This document shows, piece by piece, positions 41,479 to 49,020 of a DNA stretch of 64,000 nucleotides. Where the stretch lies: assembly GCA_910588045.1 (NCBI GenBank), contig CAJUPS010000003.1:1-64000 (forward strand). The letters run 5' to 3'. The position numbers and the translations under genes are program-made. Origin of the DNA: an uncultured Oscillospiraceae bacterium (lineage in GTDB: Bacteria > Bacillota > Clostridia > Oscillospirales > Oscillospiraceae). The notes under the pieces were generated by a model, which did not search any database, had not been told where the DNA came from, and saw only the letters and a program-made list of their open reading frames with translations. How positions within the stretch are numbered: the first letter of the stretch is position 1; each line of letters opens with the position of its first letter.

Positions 41479-42851
41479 GCCGCCGCCTCAAGGAATCGAC
41501 GCGTTACATCTTCCGCCGGCTTGATCCGGTCCAGCCATGCCAGCGGAATATCCCCTTCTGGCATCGGCTCCAGCACCTGCGCCGGAGAAATCTCACAGAA
41601 ATGCCCTCCGTTGCACACGCGGACAGACAGCTCCGGATAGTAGCGGTTCAGACGGCCCATTACCATATAGACCCGATTGGCGCGCTCGTCCCGGTCGTCC
41701 GTAGGGGAGAACTCGGCGGGCATATCGTTGTGGGAGTGCAGATCGGCGTAGTGGAGATACCGCTCGTCATTGAGCAGATCGTCATCCAGCACCGCATCCA
41801 CGAACTCCTTGCCCACCGTCTGCGTCGGCACATAGAGGAAAAACCGTTTCTCCTCCCGGTCCCAATAGATATGCACCAGAGCCTCCAGCGGACAGCCGCC
41901 CTTCCCGTTATCCATCAGGCAGCGAAACAGCGTGACCGCCTGCTCCATCAGGCTGTAGGGAATGAGGGGCAGGGCCGGAGCAAAACCGGCCCTGATGTCG
42001 TCCAAGTACCTCACGCCGCTGGTGGGCGTGATAAACTCGCCGGCGCATGTCACGCGCCGCTCATATACCCGGCCGTCCTGCGCAGGGATGAAGGAGATGG
42101 CCTTTTTCGATGCTCTGGCGTCAGCCAGGCGGGGGAAAATACCCTTGTAGGCGCACTCCCCCTTCTTCTGCATCGTCACTTTCGGCTTCACGATGCACTT
42201 GGGCCGCTTATCAGCGGCCTTTTTCAGCGCGTCCATGAACTCCTTGGAGCTTTCAATCTCCCGCTTGAGATTGCCGATCTTGGTCTTGCGCGGCGTGGCC
42301 ACGTTCTTTACGATTTTCCCGTAAGTGACCGTCCAGGAAATGCTCTGGGCTTCGTCAAACTCCGGGAAATCATCCGCCTTGGCAAGGCGCAGCTCCTCAA
42401 AGGTCTGGTCAACATTTTCGATGGGCTCCTCACTGCCGTTGTAAGAGAAAACGGGGAGCTGTGCGAAAATGGGCGCGGCGGTCTTCGCCGCGTTCTTCTT
42501 CTCCTGAAGGTCCATGGCGGCCAGCAGGGGATTGGTCTCCTCCGTAGTCTGAGCCGGAGGTGTTTTTGGCGTCTCCGCGGAAGCAGGGGCTGCCGGGGGT
42601 GCGGCCGGAGGGGGCGTCTGGGTGGTTCCCAGCTGATCCTGCGCCTGCTGTCCGGGCGCCGGGGACGGTGTGACCGATGCGGCCTCTCCGGAGGCGGGTG
42701 CCTCCGTCGGGGGTGTCATCTTGGTGAAGGGATTCTCCACCTCATCCGCACTGCCCAGGTCGGTGAATGCGACGCCGCCTGCACCTCCGAAAAAATCTCC
42801 GGCATCCTGGCCTGTGCTCTCTCCGGGAAAGCTGAACAGATTGTCACTCAT
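41475..42851 (-). CDS. JAMM/MPN+ protease-domain protein (PRTRC protein A-like)
   Basis: This 458-residue protein has an N-terminal ~130 residues rich in Pro, Ala and Thr, likely disordered (AASVTPSPAPGQQAQDQ). A middle ~150-residue domain of unknown type follows (LPVFSYNGSEEPIENVDQTF, TYGKIVKNVATPRKTKIGNL). The C-terminal JAMM domain has HSHNDMPAEFSPTD, with His372, His374, Ser382 and Asp385 fitting H-x-H-x7-S-x2-D. JAMM proteins remove ubiquitin-like modifiers or process their tails. It is the first gene of the operon. GGAGC precedes ATG 42851. The long linker is unusual for this family. Confidence 0.9.
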   Translation of the reverse strand: MSDNLFSFPGESTGQDAGDFFGGAGGVAFTDLGSADEVENPFTKMTPPTEAPASGEAASVTPSPAPGQQAQDQLGTTQTPPPAAPPAAPASAETPKTPPAQTTEETNPLLAAMDLQEKKNAAKTAAPIFAQLPVFSYNGSEEPIENVDQTFEELRLAKADDFPEFDEAQSISWTVTYGKIVKNVATPRKTKIGNLKREIESSKEFMDALKKAADKRPKCIVKPKVTMQKKGECAYKGIFPRLADARASKKAISFIPAQDGRVYERRVTCAGEFITPTSGVRYLDDIRAGFAPALPLIPYSLMEQAVTLFRCLMDNGKGGCPLEALVHIYWDREEKRFFLYVPTQTVGKEFVDAVLDDDLLNDERYLHYADLHSHNDMPAEFSPTDDRDERANRVYMVMGRLNRYYPELSVRVCNGGHFCEISPAQVLEPMPEGDIPLAWLDRIKPAEDVTRRFLEAAA

Positions 42852-42884
42852 GGTTTTGCTCCTTTCATTTTTTTGTGAGGACGC

Positions 42885-42927
42885 AAAAAACCGCAGTCCT
42901 CTCCCGAAAGAGCAGACTGCGGTTTTT
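42885..42927 (-). terminator. intrinsic terminator in leader of PRTRC-like operon
   Basis: Read on the minus strand, AAAAACCGCAGTC pairs with GACTGCGGTTTTTT, with an inner CTCTTT/AGAG pairing. A T-run follows. It lies 34 bp before the first start codon, so it could end transcription early unless overcome. Confidence 0.75.
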
Positions 42928-42959
42928 GTACGGACTCGTGTTGGTATTTAGGATGCTGA

Positions 42960-43006
42960 CAGGTCTCCCAAGGGCATACTGCCCCCAGGAGCGAATATCT
43001 GACCTG
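42960..43006 (-). promoter_or_regulatory. candidate structured leader RNA upstream of terminator
   Basis: On the minus strand CAGGTC (43006-43001) pairs with GACCTG (42965-42960). Inside, CTCC pairs with GGAG and GGGCA with TGCCC around a 3-base loop, leaving a 9-base asymmetric loop AGATATTCG. The intrinsic terminator lies 33 bp further. A folded domain followed by a terminator is the layout of a riboswitch or protein-binding attenuator. I do not recognise a known class. Confidence 0.45.
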
Positions 43007-43032
43007 AAAAAATCTTACCTAAATACACCTTG

Positions 43033-43061
43033 AGCATACCATGTTTTTCTCCGCTTGAACA
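43033..43061 (-). promoter_or_regulatory. candidate promoter of PRTRC-like operon
   Basis: The minus strand has TGTTCA (weak -35), 17 bp, and TGGTATGCT as an extended -10. Transcription would start about 25 bp before the structured leader. The -35 is poor, so this is tentative. Confidence 0.35.
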
Positions 43062-43132
43062 GTTGAGGTTTTTTCTACACCTGTCCCCGAGGAGCTATAG
43101 AGTAAGCCTGCAAAGGGCTCCGGCTGCTTAAA

Positions 43133-43510
43133 TCAATCGTGGTCGCATGGCTGGCGGTTCATCGCCATAACCTCCAGCATTTTATCAAGAATGACCTTGA
43201 TCCCCCAAAACTGATTATCCGGCAAACGGGAAATGCGTTCTGTCATATGGCTGATTGCAGCGTCCCGATCCTTCTGGCTACCAGTATCTGCCGTTCCAAA
43301 CAAAATTGTATCTGCGGAGACTGACAGCAAAGAGCAGATTTTCTTGAGCGTAGCCAGAGAAACGCCAGCCGCTCCACACTCAATCGCGGAAATGTGCTTC
43401 ACACCCAGCCCGATTAACTCTGCGAAACTTTCCTGCGTTAATCCAGCGCTTTCCCGAACCTGCTTTACATTCAGTCCAATCTCAATGTTGATCGGCTTCT
43501 TCTCCTTCAT
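43133..43510 (-). CDS. Xre-family regulator
   Basis: This 125-residue protein has VKQVRESAGLTQESFAELIG and LGVKHISAIECGAAGVSLAT in an N-terminal Xre DNA-binding domain (residues ~12-66). KKICSLLSVSADTILFG completes it. The C-terminal ~50 residues (MTERISRLPDNQFWGIKVIL) are probably the dimerisation tail. AGGTGG precedes ATG 43510. A perfect 13-bp palindrome lies 20 bp upstream in the divergent promoter region and is a likely operator. It probably represses the SLOG operon and itself, and perhaps the PRTRC-like operon 281 bp downstream. Confidence 0.92.
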   Translation of the reverse strand: MKEKKPINIEIGLNVKQVRESAGLTQESFAELIGLGVKHISAIECGAAGVSLATLKKICSLLSVSADTILFGTADTGSQKDRDAAISHMTERISRLPDNQFWGIKVILDKMLEVMAMNRQPCDHD

Positions 43511-43530
43511 AGTGCCACCACCTCTTTTTG

Positions 43531-43543
43531 TTAGTTTAACTAA
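43531..43543. promoter_or_regulatory. palindromic operator candidate
   Basis: TTAGTTTAACTAA is a perfect 13-bp palindrome with a central T. It lies between the divergent Xre and SLOG genes, just upstream of the -35 hexamer of the rightward promoter. Confidence 0.55.
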
Positions 43544-43551
43544 TGATGGTG

Positions 43552-43581
43552 TTGACTATAACCACTTATATTTATTATAAT
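43552..43581 (+). promoter_or_regulatory. sigma-A-type promoter for SLOG gene
   Basis: TTGACT (43552-43557), 18 bp, TATAAT (43576-43581). This is 77 bp before the start codon. The palindrome 43531-43543 lies directly upstream. Confidence 0.72.
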
Positions 43582-43657
43582 ATGTAACAAGAATACCGTT
43601 ATATATGGACACATAAGCGGCGGAGGAAGATAACCAATAAGTTGGAGAGTGATTCAA

Positions 43658-44197
43658 ATGAGATTCATAGCGACAGCCTGCTCGTTTACCGGGCACCGGC
43701 CGCACAAGCTCCCTTGGAAGGATCATGAAACAGACCCACGATGCACAGCGTTGAAATCGACGCTGGCAGAGCAGATCGCGGCGCTGACTGCCGCTGGAGT
43801 GACGGACTACTACAGCGGCGGTGCGGATGGGACCGATTGCTATGCGGCGGAAGTAGTCCTGTCCCTGCGCAAAAAAAATCCCGCATTGAAGCTACACTGT
43901 GTCCTGCCCTGCAAGGAGCAGGCGGAGAAGTGGGACGCCACCGCACAGAAGCGGTATTACTCCATTTTACAGCGGGCCGATTCAGTAACATATGTAAGCC
44001 AAAAATATTATGACGGCTGTATGATCGACCGGAATCACCGGCTGGTAGAGTCCGCCGGTCTGCTGCTGGCGGTCTATAATGGAGTGCGGCGCAGCGGTAC
44101 AGGCGCAACGGTAAATTACGCCAGAAAGATGGGACGGGAGATCATCATAATTGACCCGCTTACCCGAGCTGTGACTCATGAAGGAGGCGGCGTATGA
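43658..44197 (+). CDS. SLOG-superfamily protein (DUF1273/YpsA-like)
   Basis: ATG 43658 has GGAGAG 8 bases upstream (179 residues). The start ATACSFTGHRPHKLPWKDHE is the DUF1273/YpsA opening, and SGGADGTDCYAAEVVLSLRK is the SLOG nucleotide/ligand-binding loop. Later VESAGLLLAVYNGVRRSGT, GATVNYARKMGREIIIIDP fit as well. SLOG proteins sense or process nucleotide-derived ligands, some linked to phage defence or plasmid biology. It overlaps the following gene by 4 bp. It may be under the divergent Xre protein. Confidence 0.9.
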   Translation: MRFIATACSFTGHRPHKLPWKDHETDPRCTALKSTLAEQIAALTAAGVTDYYSGGADGTDCYAAEVVLSLRKKNPALKLHCVLPCKEQAEKWDATAQKRYYSILQRADSVTYVSQKYYDGCMIDRNHRLVESAGLLLAVYNGVRRSGTGATVNYARKMGREIIIIDPLTRAVTHEGGGV

Positions 44198-44853
44198 AAA
44201 GAATTGCAGCCATCGCCCTGATTGTCTTGGCGCTTTGCCTTCTTGGATATGGCGCGGTCAGGAACGTTAGCGCTGGCACAGCCTCCGAAAAAATTGTATA
44301 CAGCTCCGAAGTATTATCTGAGGACTGCTTCTTATGTGGGAATGGGATGTCGGAGGATTCAATTCCGTTTTATTGGGGACAAGAAAATATTGCGCTTATC
44401 AGCTTGAACACATTTGAGATGAAACCGATAGAGATCAACCGCTATGATATAGACGGCCAAATGATTGAGGAAGCGATAGGAGCGGTATCTCTCGGAGGGG
44501 GCGCAAGTAAAGACGGCGGCTTCTCCGCAACGGTACTGCTGGACTATGACAGGGGCTATGCCACCGGCTCTATGGAGTTTCACGACGACAAAACGCTTGA
44601 CATAGATAAAGCGGTCACGTTTCTATGTGCGGAATGTTTGAACGAGATTCTTCCGCAGGATATAGAGCAGTGCTTCGGCGTTGGGGTTATCAGCCTTGCC
44701 ACAAAAGAGATCCATATATTCGAGCAGTGTGTCACAGGCTTCGGTCTGGGGGACTTTTATATTGACTGCGATTTGAAAGAGCCGTCTCGCGGCTCATGCC
44801 AGATGAGCCTTTTCATCGTCTACTGCCCAATACGCTATGAAGAAAGATCGTGA
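44194..44853 (+). CDS. signal-anchored protein of unknown function
   Basis: This 219-residue protein has one hydrophobic segment at residues 4-22 (IAAIALIVLALCLLGYGAV), a signal anchor or signal peptide; the Cys at 15 has no lipobox. The rest is beta-rich and would be outside the membrane (IALISLNTFEMKPIEINRY, FSATVLLDYDRGYATGSMEF). No family is recognised. It overlaps the SLOG gene (ATGA), so the two are coupled. Six Cys occur in the mature part, two as CxxC-like pairs (CFLCG), which may form disulfides. Confidence 0.75.
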   Translation: MKRIAAIALIVLALCLLGYGAVRNVSAGTASEKIVYSSEVLSEDCFLCGNGMSEDSIPFYWGQENIALISLNTFEMKPIEINRYDIDGQMIEEAIGAVSLGGGASKDGGFSATVLLDYDRGYATGSMEFHDDKTLDIDKAVTFLCAECLNEILPQDIEQCFGVGVISLATKEIHIFEQCVTGFGLGDFYIDCDLKEPSRGSCQMSLFIVYCPIRYEERS

Positions 44854-45036
44854 CGCCCCTCCAATCCCTTATGTGTATGGGAGGATGCAGCCGGCAAAGG
44901 CGGGAAACGCTGCAAACAAGCGGAAAGCGGACCTTCCTTATCCTTTCAGCGAGACATAAGGACCCTTTCCCGGTTTCCATAAAAGGAAAAAGTTTTTTGC
45001 AGGAAATGTAGCGGGAAAAAGTCTGTATACAGGGGG
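44854..45036. other. non-coding stretch before recombinase promoter
   Basis: I see no gene here. The stretch from the end of the signal-anchored gene to DUF6870 (357 bp in all) holds only the promoter and hairpin leader listed next. Confidence 0.5.
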
Positions 45037-45065
45037 TTGTAAGTAAAATCCAAACCTGCTATAAT
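45037..45065 (+). promoter_or_regulatory. sigma-A-type promoter of recombinase operon
   Basis: TTGTAA (45037-45042), 17 bp, TATAAT (45060-45065). It is well formed and is followed within 20 bp by the first of three hairpins. Confidence 0.82.
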
Positions 45066-45082
45066 TGCTATTGTAAAAAAGT

Positions 45083-45180
45083 GCGGACCGGCAGCAGACG
45101 GTCCGCATCCATCGCAAGCCGGCAGAGGAATAGTCCTCTGCCGACTTTCTTAGCGGCTGTCATAGACAGGCCGCTTTTTT
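45083..45180 (+). promoter_or_regulatory. three-hairpin leader ending in an intrinsic terminator
   Basis: GCGGACC/GGTCCGC (45083-45106), GGCAGAGGA/TCCTCTGCC (45121-45142), and AGCGGC/GCCGCT (45152-45175) followed by TTTTTT form three hairpins in a row. The last is a terminator placed 31 bp before the first start codon. This leader should throttle recombinase expression. Release could need an antiterminator or alternative folding. Confidence 0.7.
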
Positions 45181-45210
45181 CATACTCTTGTCCAAAAGGG
45201 GGAATGTGGC

Positions 45211-45459
45211 ATGATGGAAAAGGATCTGGAACTCATGCGGGAAATGGATGTACGGGAGATCGACCCTGACACGCTCCCGGATATTGCGGATATTCGGGTG
45301 GATACATCGCTGCCGCCGGAGCAGCGGATGGCCAGCGTCCTCCAGCAGATGAACGGGAATCCCTACTTTTTCCGCAGCGGGAGCCTGATCGTCAAGACCT
45401 CTTTTCGCGGAGAGGCCCGGCTGCAAACTCTTCTGGAGAACTGCCTGGAGACATTGTAA
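45211..45459 (+). CDS. DUF6870-like small protein
   Basis: This 82-residue protein begins KDLELMREMDVREIDPDTLP, then IRVDTSLPPEQRMASVLQQ and a beta-hairpin SLIVKTSFRGEARLQTLLE. It resembles DUF6870 proteins that precede serine recombinase genes in clostridial mobile elements (from memory). A role in recombinase control or directionality is plausible but unproven. It is the first gene after the hairpin leader. GGGGG precedes ATG 45211. Confidence 0.75.
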   Translation: MMEKDLELMREMDVREIDPDTLPDIADIRVDTSLPPEQRMASVLQQMNGNPYFFRSGSLIVKTSFRGEARLQTLLENCLETL

Positions 45460-45623
45460 CCAAAAGCGCAATGGATATAGCCGCGCCGGATCTGAAAAAT
45501 CAGGCTGGACAATCCACCGAGATTCTGTTATACTGGCGGTGGATCAAATCAGACAGCTCTGTGAAAGCACTTTCTGACCGGAGCGGCTTTTTGCCGCAAT
45601 ATCAGGTTAGGAGGCTTGTTTTC

Positions 45624-47294
45624 ATGGAGTTTTTTTCGTGCCCCGAAACAGGGACATACCTCTGTTACGCCTATGGCCGTCTTTCCAAAAAGGATGCGGA
45701 AAAGGCGCGGAGGGAGAATGACGAAAGCAACAGCATTAAGAATCAGCGGGATCTGATTCACGAGTATATTGACCGGCACCCGGATCTGACGCTCTGTATG
45801 GAGGGCTATGACGACAATTATACCGGGACCAACTTTGACCGTCCGCATTTTCAGGAGATGATCCAGGCGGTGGAGGCGGGAAAAGTGAACTGCATCATCG
45901 TAAAGGATCTTTCCAGGTTCGGCCGGGAACACTTGGACGCTGGAAAATATATTCTGAGACTGTTTCCCGCTCTGGGCATCCGGTTTATCGCCATCACAGA
46001 TGGCTATGACAGCGCCCGCCAGGACGCTTCTTCTCATATGCTCGTTTCGTTCAAAAATTTAATGAACGATAACTATTGCCGGGATGCGTCCATCAAAATC
46101 CGCAGCCATCTGGATGTTCGGCGCCGCAACGGAAAGTTTATCGGCTCCTTTGCGGCCTACGGCTATTTTAAGGACCCGGAGGATAAAAACCACCTGCTGA
46201 TCGACGACGAAGCCGCCGCTGTGGTGCGGGACATCTTCGCGTGGAAGATCAGCGGCATGAGCAATCAGGGGATTGCTGACAAACTCAATCACCTGGGCAT
46301 CCTCTCGCCCATGGAATACAAGCAGGCCAACGGTATCAAATATGGCTGCGGGTATAAGGTCCATTCCAAGGCCCTTTGGTCCTCCGTTGCCGTCCGGCGT
46401 ATTTTGACCAGCGTGGTTTATCTGGGCGTTATGGAGCAGGCAAAACGGACGACCCCCAATTACAAGGTTAAACGGGAGATCCAACGCCCCCAGGGTGAGT
46501 GGATCAGGGTAGAAGGCACCCATGAGCCGATTATTTCACAGGATGATTTTGACTTGGTGGCCAGGCTCTTGCTGCTGGACACCCGCTCCGCACCCGGAGA
46601 AACGGTCGTTTACCCGCTGGCAGGTCTGCTGTACTGCGGGGATTGCCACAGCAGCATGGCCCGCAAGAGTTCCATCACAGACCAGCAGACTTACCACTAT
46701 TACATCTGTGGCGGATATAAGCGTGACCGCAAAAGCTGTACTACCCACTCCGTCCGTACCGTTGAACTGGAGCAGGCCGTTTTGGACGGCATCAACCTCC
46801 ATATCCAGTCCGTTGCCGATCTGCGTCAGGCTCTGGAGGCCATCAGCCGCAGGCCCGCGCAGAAGCTGGAGGTCTCCAAACTGAACCGGCGCGTGGATGC
46901 GTTGCAGAAGGAAGTGGAAAAGGCAAGGGAGCTGAAAGACGCGCTGTACCGCCGGTATGCCATGGGTGAGATCGAGCTGGAAGATTTCCGGGAGTTCAAA
47001 CGGATCTTTGAGCAGGACTGCCAAAAGGCGGAGCAGGCCATGGACGCGCAGCGGGCACAACTGGACGCTATTTTGAAAAGCGGTTCCCCTACCAGTCCGT
47101 GGATCGACTATTTCCGGCAGTTTGGCCGGGTGGAAGAATTGACCCGTCCCATTGCAGTAAAGTTAATTGACCAAGTGCTTGTTTATGAGGGCGGGCGCGT
47201 CGAGATCGTGTTCCGCTATCAGGCCGAATATGAAATGGCGCGTCAGTTCCTCTCCATTCACACTCAGGGGAGCGAATGGAGGGAGGCGGTCTAA
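45624..47294 (+). CDS. large serine recombinase 1
   Basis: AGGAGG before ATG 45624 gives 556 residues; the frame is open further upstream without a site. YAYGRLSKKDAE holds the catalytic Ser of the resolvase domain, and CIIVKDLSRFGREHLDAGKY the Arg-containing motif. A recombinase domain, zinc ribbon (LLYCGDCHSSMARKS, YICGGYKRDRKSC) and a coiled coil (~430-500) follow. This is the TndX/TnpX-type large serine recombinase layout for element excision and insertion. It is the first of three tandem recombinase genes, only 1 bp from the next. Confidence 0.93.
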   Translation: MEFFSCPETGTYLCYAYGRLSKKDAEKARRENDESNSIKNQRDLIHEYIDRHPDLTLCMEGYDDNYTGTNFDRPHFQEMIQAVEAGKVNCIIVKDLSRFGREHLDAGKYILRLFPALGIRFIAITDGYDSARQDASSHMLVSFKNLMNDNYCRDASIKIRSHLDVRRRNGKFIGSFAAYGYFKDPEDKNHLLIDDEAAAVVRDIFAWKISGMSNQGIADKLNHLGILSPMEYKQANGIKYGCGYKVHSKALWSSVAVRRILTSVVYLGVMEQAKRTTPNYKVKREIQRPQGEWIRVEGTHEPIISQDDFDLVARLLLLDTRSAPGETVVYPLAGLLYCGDCHSSMARKSSITDQQTYHYYICGGYKRDRKSCTTHSVRTVELEQAVLDGINLHIQSVADLRQALEAISRRPAQKLEVSKLNRRVDALQKEVEKARELKDALYRRYAMGEIELEDFREFKRIFEQDCQKAEQAMDAQRAQLDAILKSGSPTSPWIDYFRQFGRVEELTRPIAVKLIDQVLVYEGGRVEIVFRYQAEYEMARQFLSIHTQGSEWREAV

Positions 47295-47295
47295 C

Positions 47296-49020
47296 ATGGC
47301 GAGAAAAAGCAGGAAGGCATCTATTCAGGCAGTGCTTGGCGGAGCACCTTTGCTGGTATCGGAAAGTGCCGCGATGCGGACGGCTATATGGAATACCGCC
47401 GGTTACGCCCGGCTGTCCATCATGGAGACCCGGGACAGGAAGGACAGCGAAGCCCTTTCCAATCAAAAGGATCTCTTGTGTGGGTATATCGGCCAAAAAC
47501 AGGACCTGAAACTCTGCGGCCTGTACGCGGATAACGGAGAGACTGGGACGAACTTTGACCGTTCGGACTTCCAGCGGCTCATGGCCGATATTCAGGCTGG
47601 GAAAATTAACTGCATCGTGGTAAAGGACCTGTCCCGTTTTGGCCGCAACTATGTGGAGGCCGGGAACTATCTGGAACGTGTTTTTCCGTTTTTAGGAGTC
47701 CGCTTTATCTCCATTTCTGACGGCTACGACAGCACTGCGGCCAACGCCGGCGATATGCTGGCAATCGCGCTGAAAAATCTGGTCAATGAAGCTTATTCCA
47801 TGGACATCTCCCGGAAGTCGGGAAGTGTACTGTTGGAAAAGCAGAAGCGGGGAGAGTTTATCGGGGCTTTTGCCGCCTACGGCTATCTGCGAAACCCAGA
47901 GGACCCTCATAAAATTATTGTTGACCCGGAGACAGCTCCCATTGTCCGAGAGATATTCCGCAGGAGAGCAGACGGTGAAGAAGTGCGTGCGATTATGCGC
48001 TGGCTTAATACTGAAAATATCCCGTCTCCCTGTTCATACCGCTATCAGAAAGGTATTTGTCTGGATAAAAGATACTCTGATGGGCAAGCAAAACCATGGA
48101 TGCAGGGGACTTTGAAAAGAATACTGGAGAATCTTACTTATCTGGGCCATATGGTACAGGGACGGCGGCGCTCGCAGTTTTACGCCGGGATACCGGACCG
48201 GCGGCTGCCCCAGTCGGAATGGATCATCGTGGAGAATACCCATGAACCCCTCGTTGACAGGGAAACCTTTGACAGGGTGCAGGCGCTCCGGCAGGCCGAC
48301 AAAGAAAAATACCATGCGAACCTGGGCAAATACGATCATTTGGGCACAGAGGAAAACATTTTTCGCGGTTTAGTCTTTTGCGGGGATTGCGGCCGTCCGA
48401 TGGTGCGCTATAAAGAAGTAAGCCATGAGAAAAAGGTGTTTTATCGGTTTATCTGCCCCAATTATGCTGATTTAGTGGAACGAAGCGGATGTGCTTATAA
48501 ATACCTTCCAGTGGATGATTTGAAAACTGTCCTGAGCCGGCTGATTGCCCAAGAGGTCTCCTTGGCAGCAGACGCCGCCGCCTTGCTGAGTAAGCAGAGA
48601 AGCAGTACCGTCTCCGTAGCCAGCCAGGAGCTTTCCCGGGCCTCGTCTGAACGAGCCAGCTTGGATGTGCTGCGGGAACGCCTTATGCGGGATTTGCTGG
48701 CAGGTGTTTTGAGTAAAGAGGACCATGATCGCATGAAGCGGAAATACGCACAGGAAGGGCAGGAATTGGACAAGCGGATCGCACAGCTTCAAAAGGCCCA
48801 GCGCCGGGAAAAGGAGCTGTTGACCACCCAGAATCCTTGGCTTATGGTATTCCGGCAGCATACCGGGGAAATCCAGTTGACAGATAAACTGGTACATACT
48901 CTGGTAGAACGGATTACCGTATATGAAAACAACCGCGTGGAAATCTGCCTCAAATACCAAGATGAACGGGCGGCCCTTCTTGACGCGCTGGAGCAGCATG
49001 GCAAGGAGGTGAGCGCGTAA
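47296..49020 (+). CDS. large serine recombinase 2
   Basis: GGGAGG before ATG 47296 gives 574 residues. An N-terminal extension of ~30 residues (KASIQAVLGGAPLLVSESAA) precedes AGYARLSIMETRD with the catalytic Ser. CIVVKDLSRFGRNYVEAGNY follows, then a zinc ribbon (LVFCGDCGRPMVRYK, then FICPN) and a coiled coil (MLRERL-like, ~490-540). It differs clearly from its neighbours in sequence, so it is not a recent duplication. It ends directly at the start of recombinase 3 (TAA then ATG). Confidence 0.93.
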   Translation: MARKSRKASIQAVLGGAPLLVSESAAMRTAIWNTAGYARLSIMETRDRKDSEALSNQKDLLCGYIGQKQDLKLCGLYADNGETGTNFDRSDFQRLMADIQAGKINCIVVKDLSRFGRNYVEAGNYLERVFPFLGVRFISISDGYDSTAANAGDMLAIALKNLVNEAYSMDISRKSGSVLLEKQKRGEFIGAFAAYGYLRNPEDPHKIIVDPETAPIVREIFRRRADGEEVRAIMRWLNTENIPSPCSYRYQKGICLDKRYSDGQAKPWMQGTLKRILENLTYLGHMVQGRRRSQFYAGIPDRRLPQSEWIIVENTHEPLVDRETFDRVQALRQADKEKYHANLGKYDHLGTEENIFRGLVFCGDCGRPMVRYKEVSHEKKVFYRFICPNYADLVERSGCAYKYLPVDDLKTVLSRLIAQEVSLAADAAALLSKQRSSTVSVASQELSRASSERASLDVLRERLMRDLLAGVLSKEDHDRMKRKYAQEGQELDKRIAQLQKAQRREKELLTTQNPWLMVFRQHTGEIQLTDKLVHTLVERITVYENNRVEICLKYQDERAALLDALEQHGKEVSA

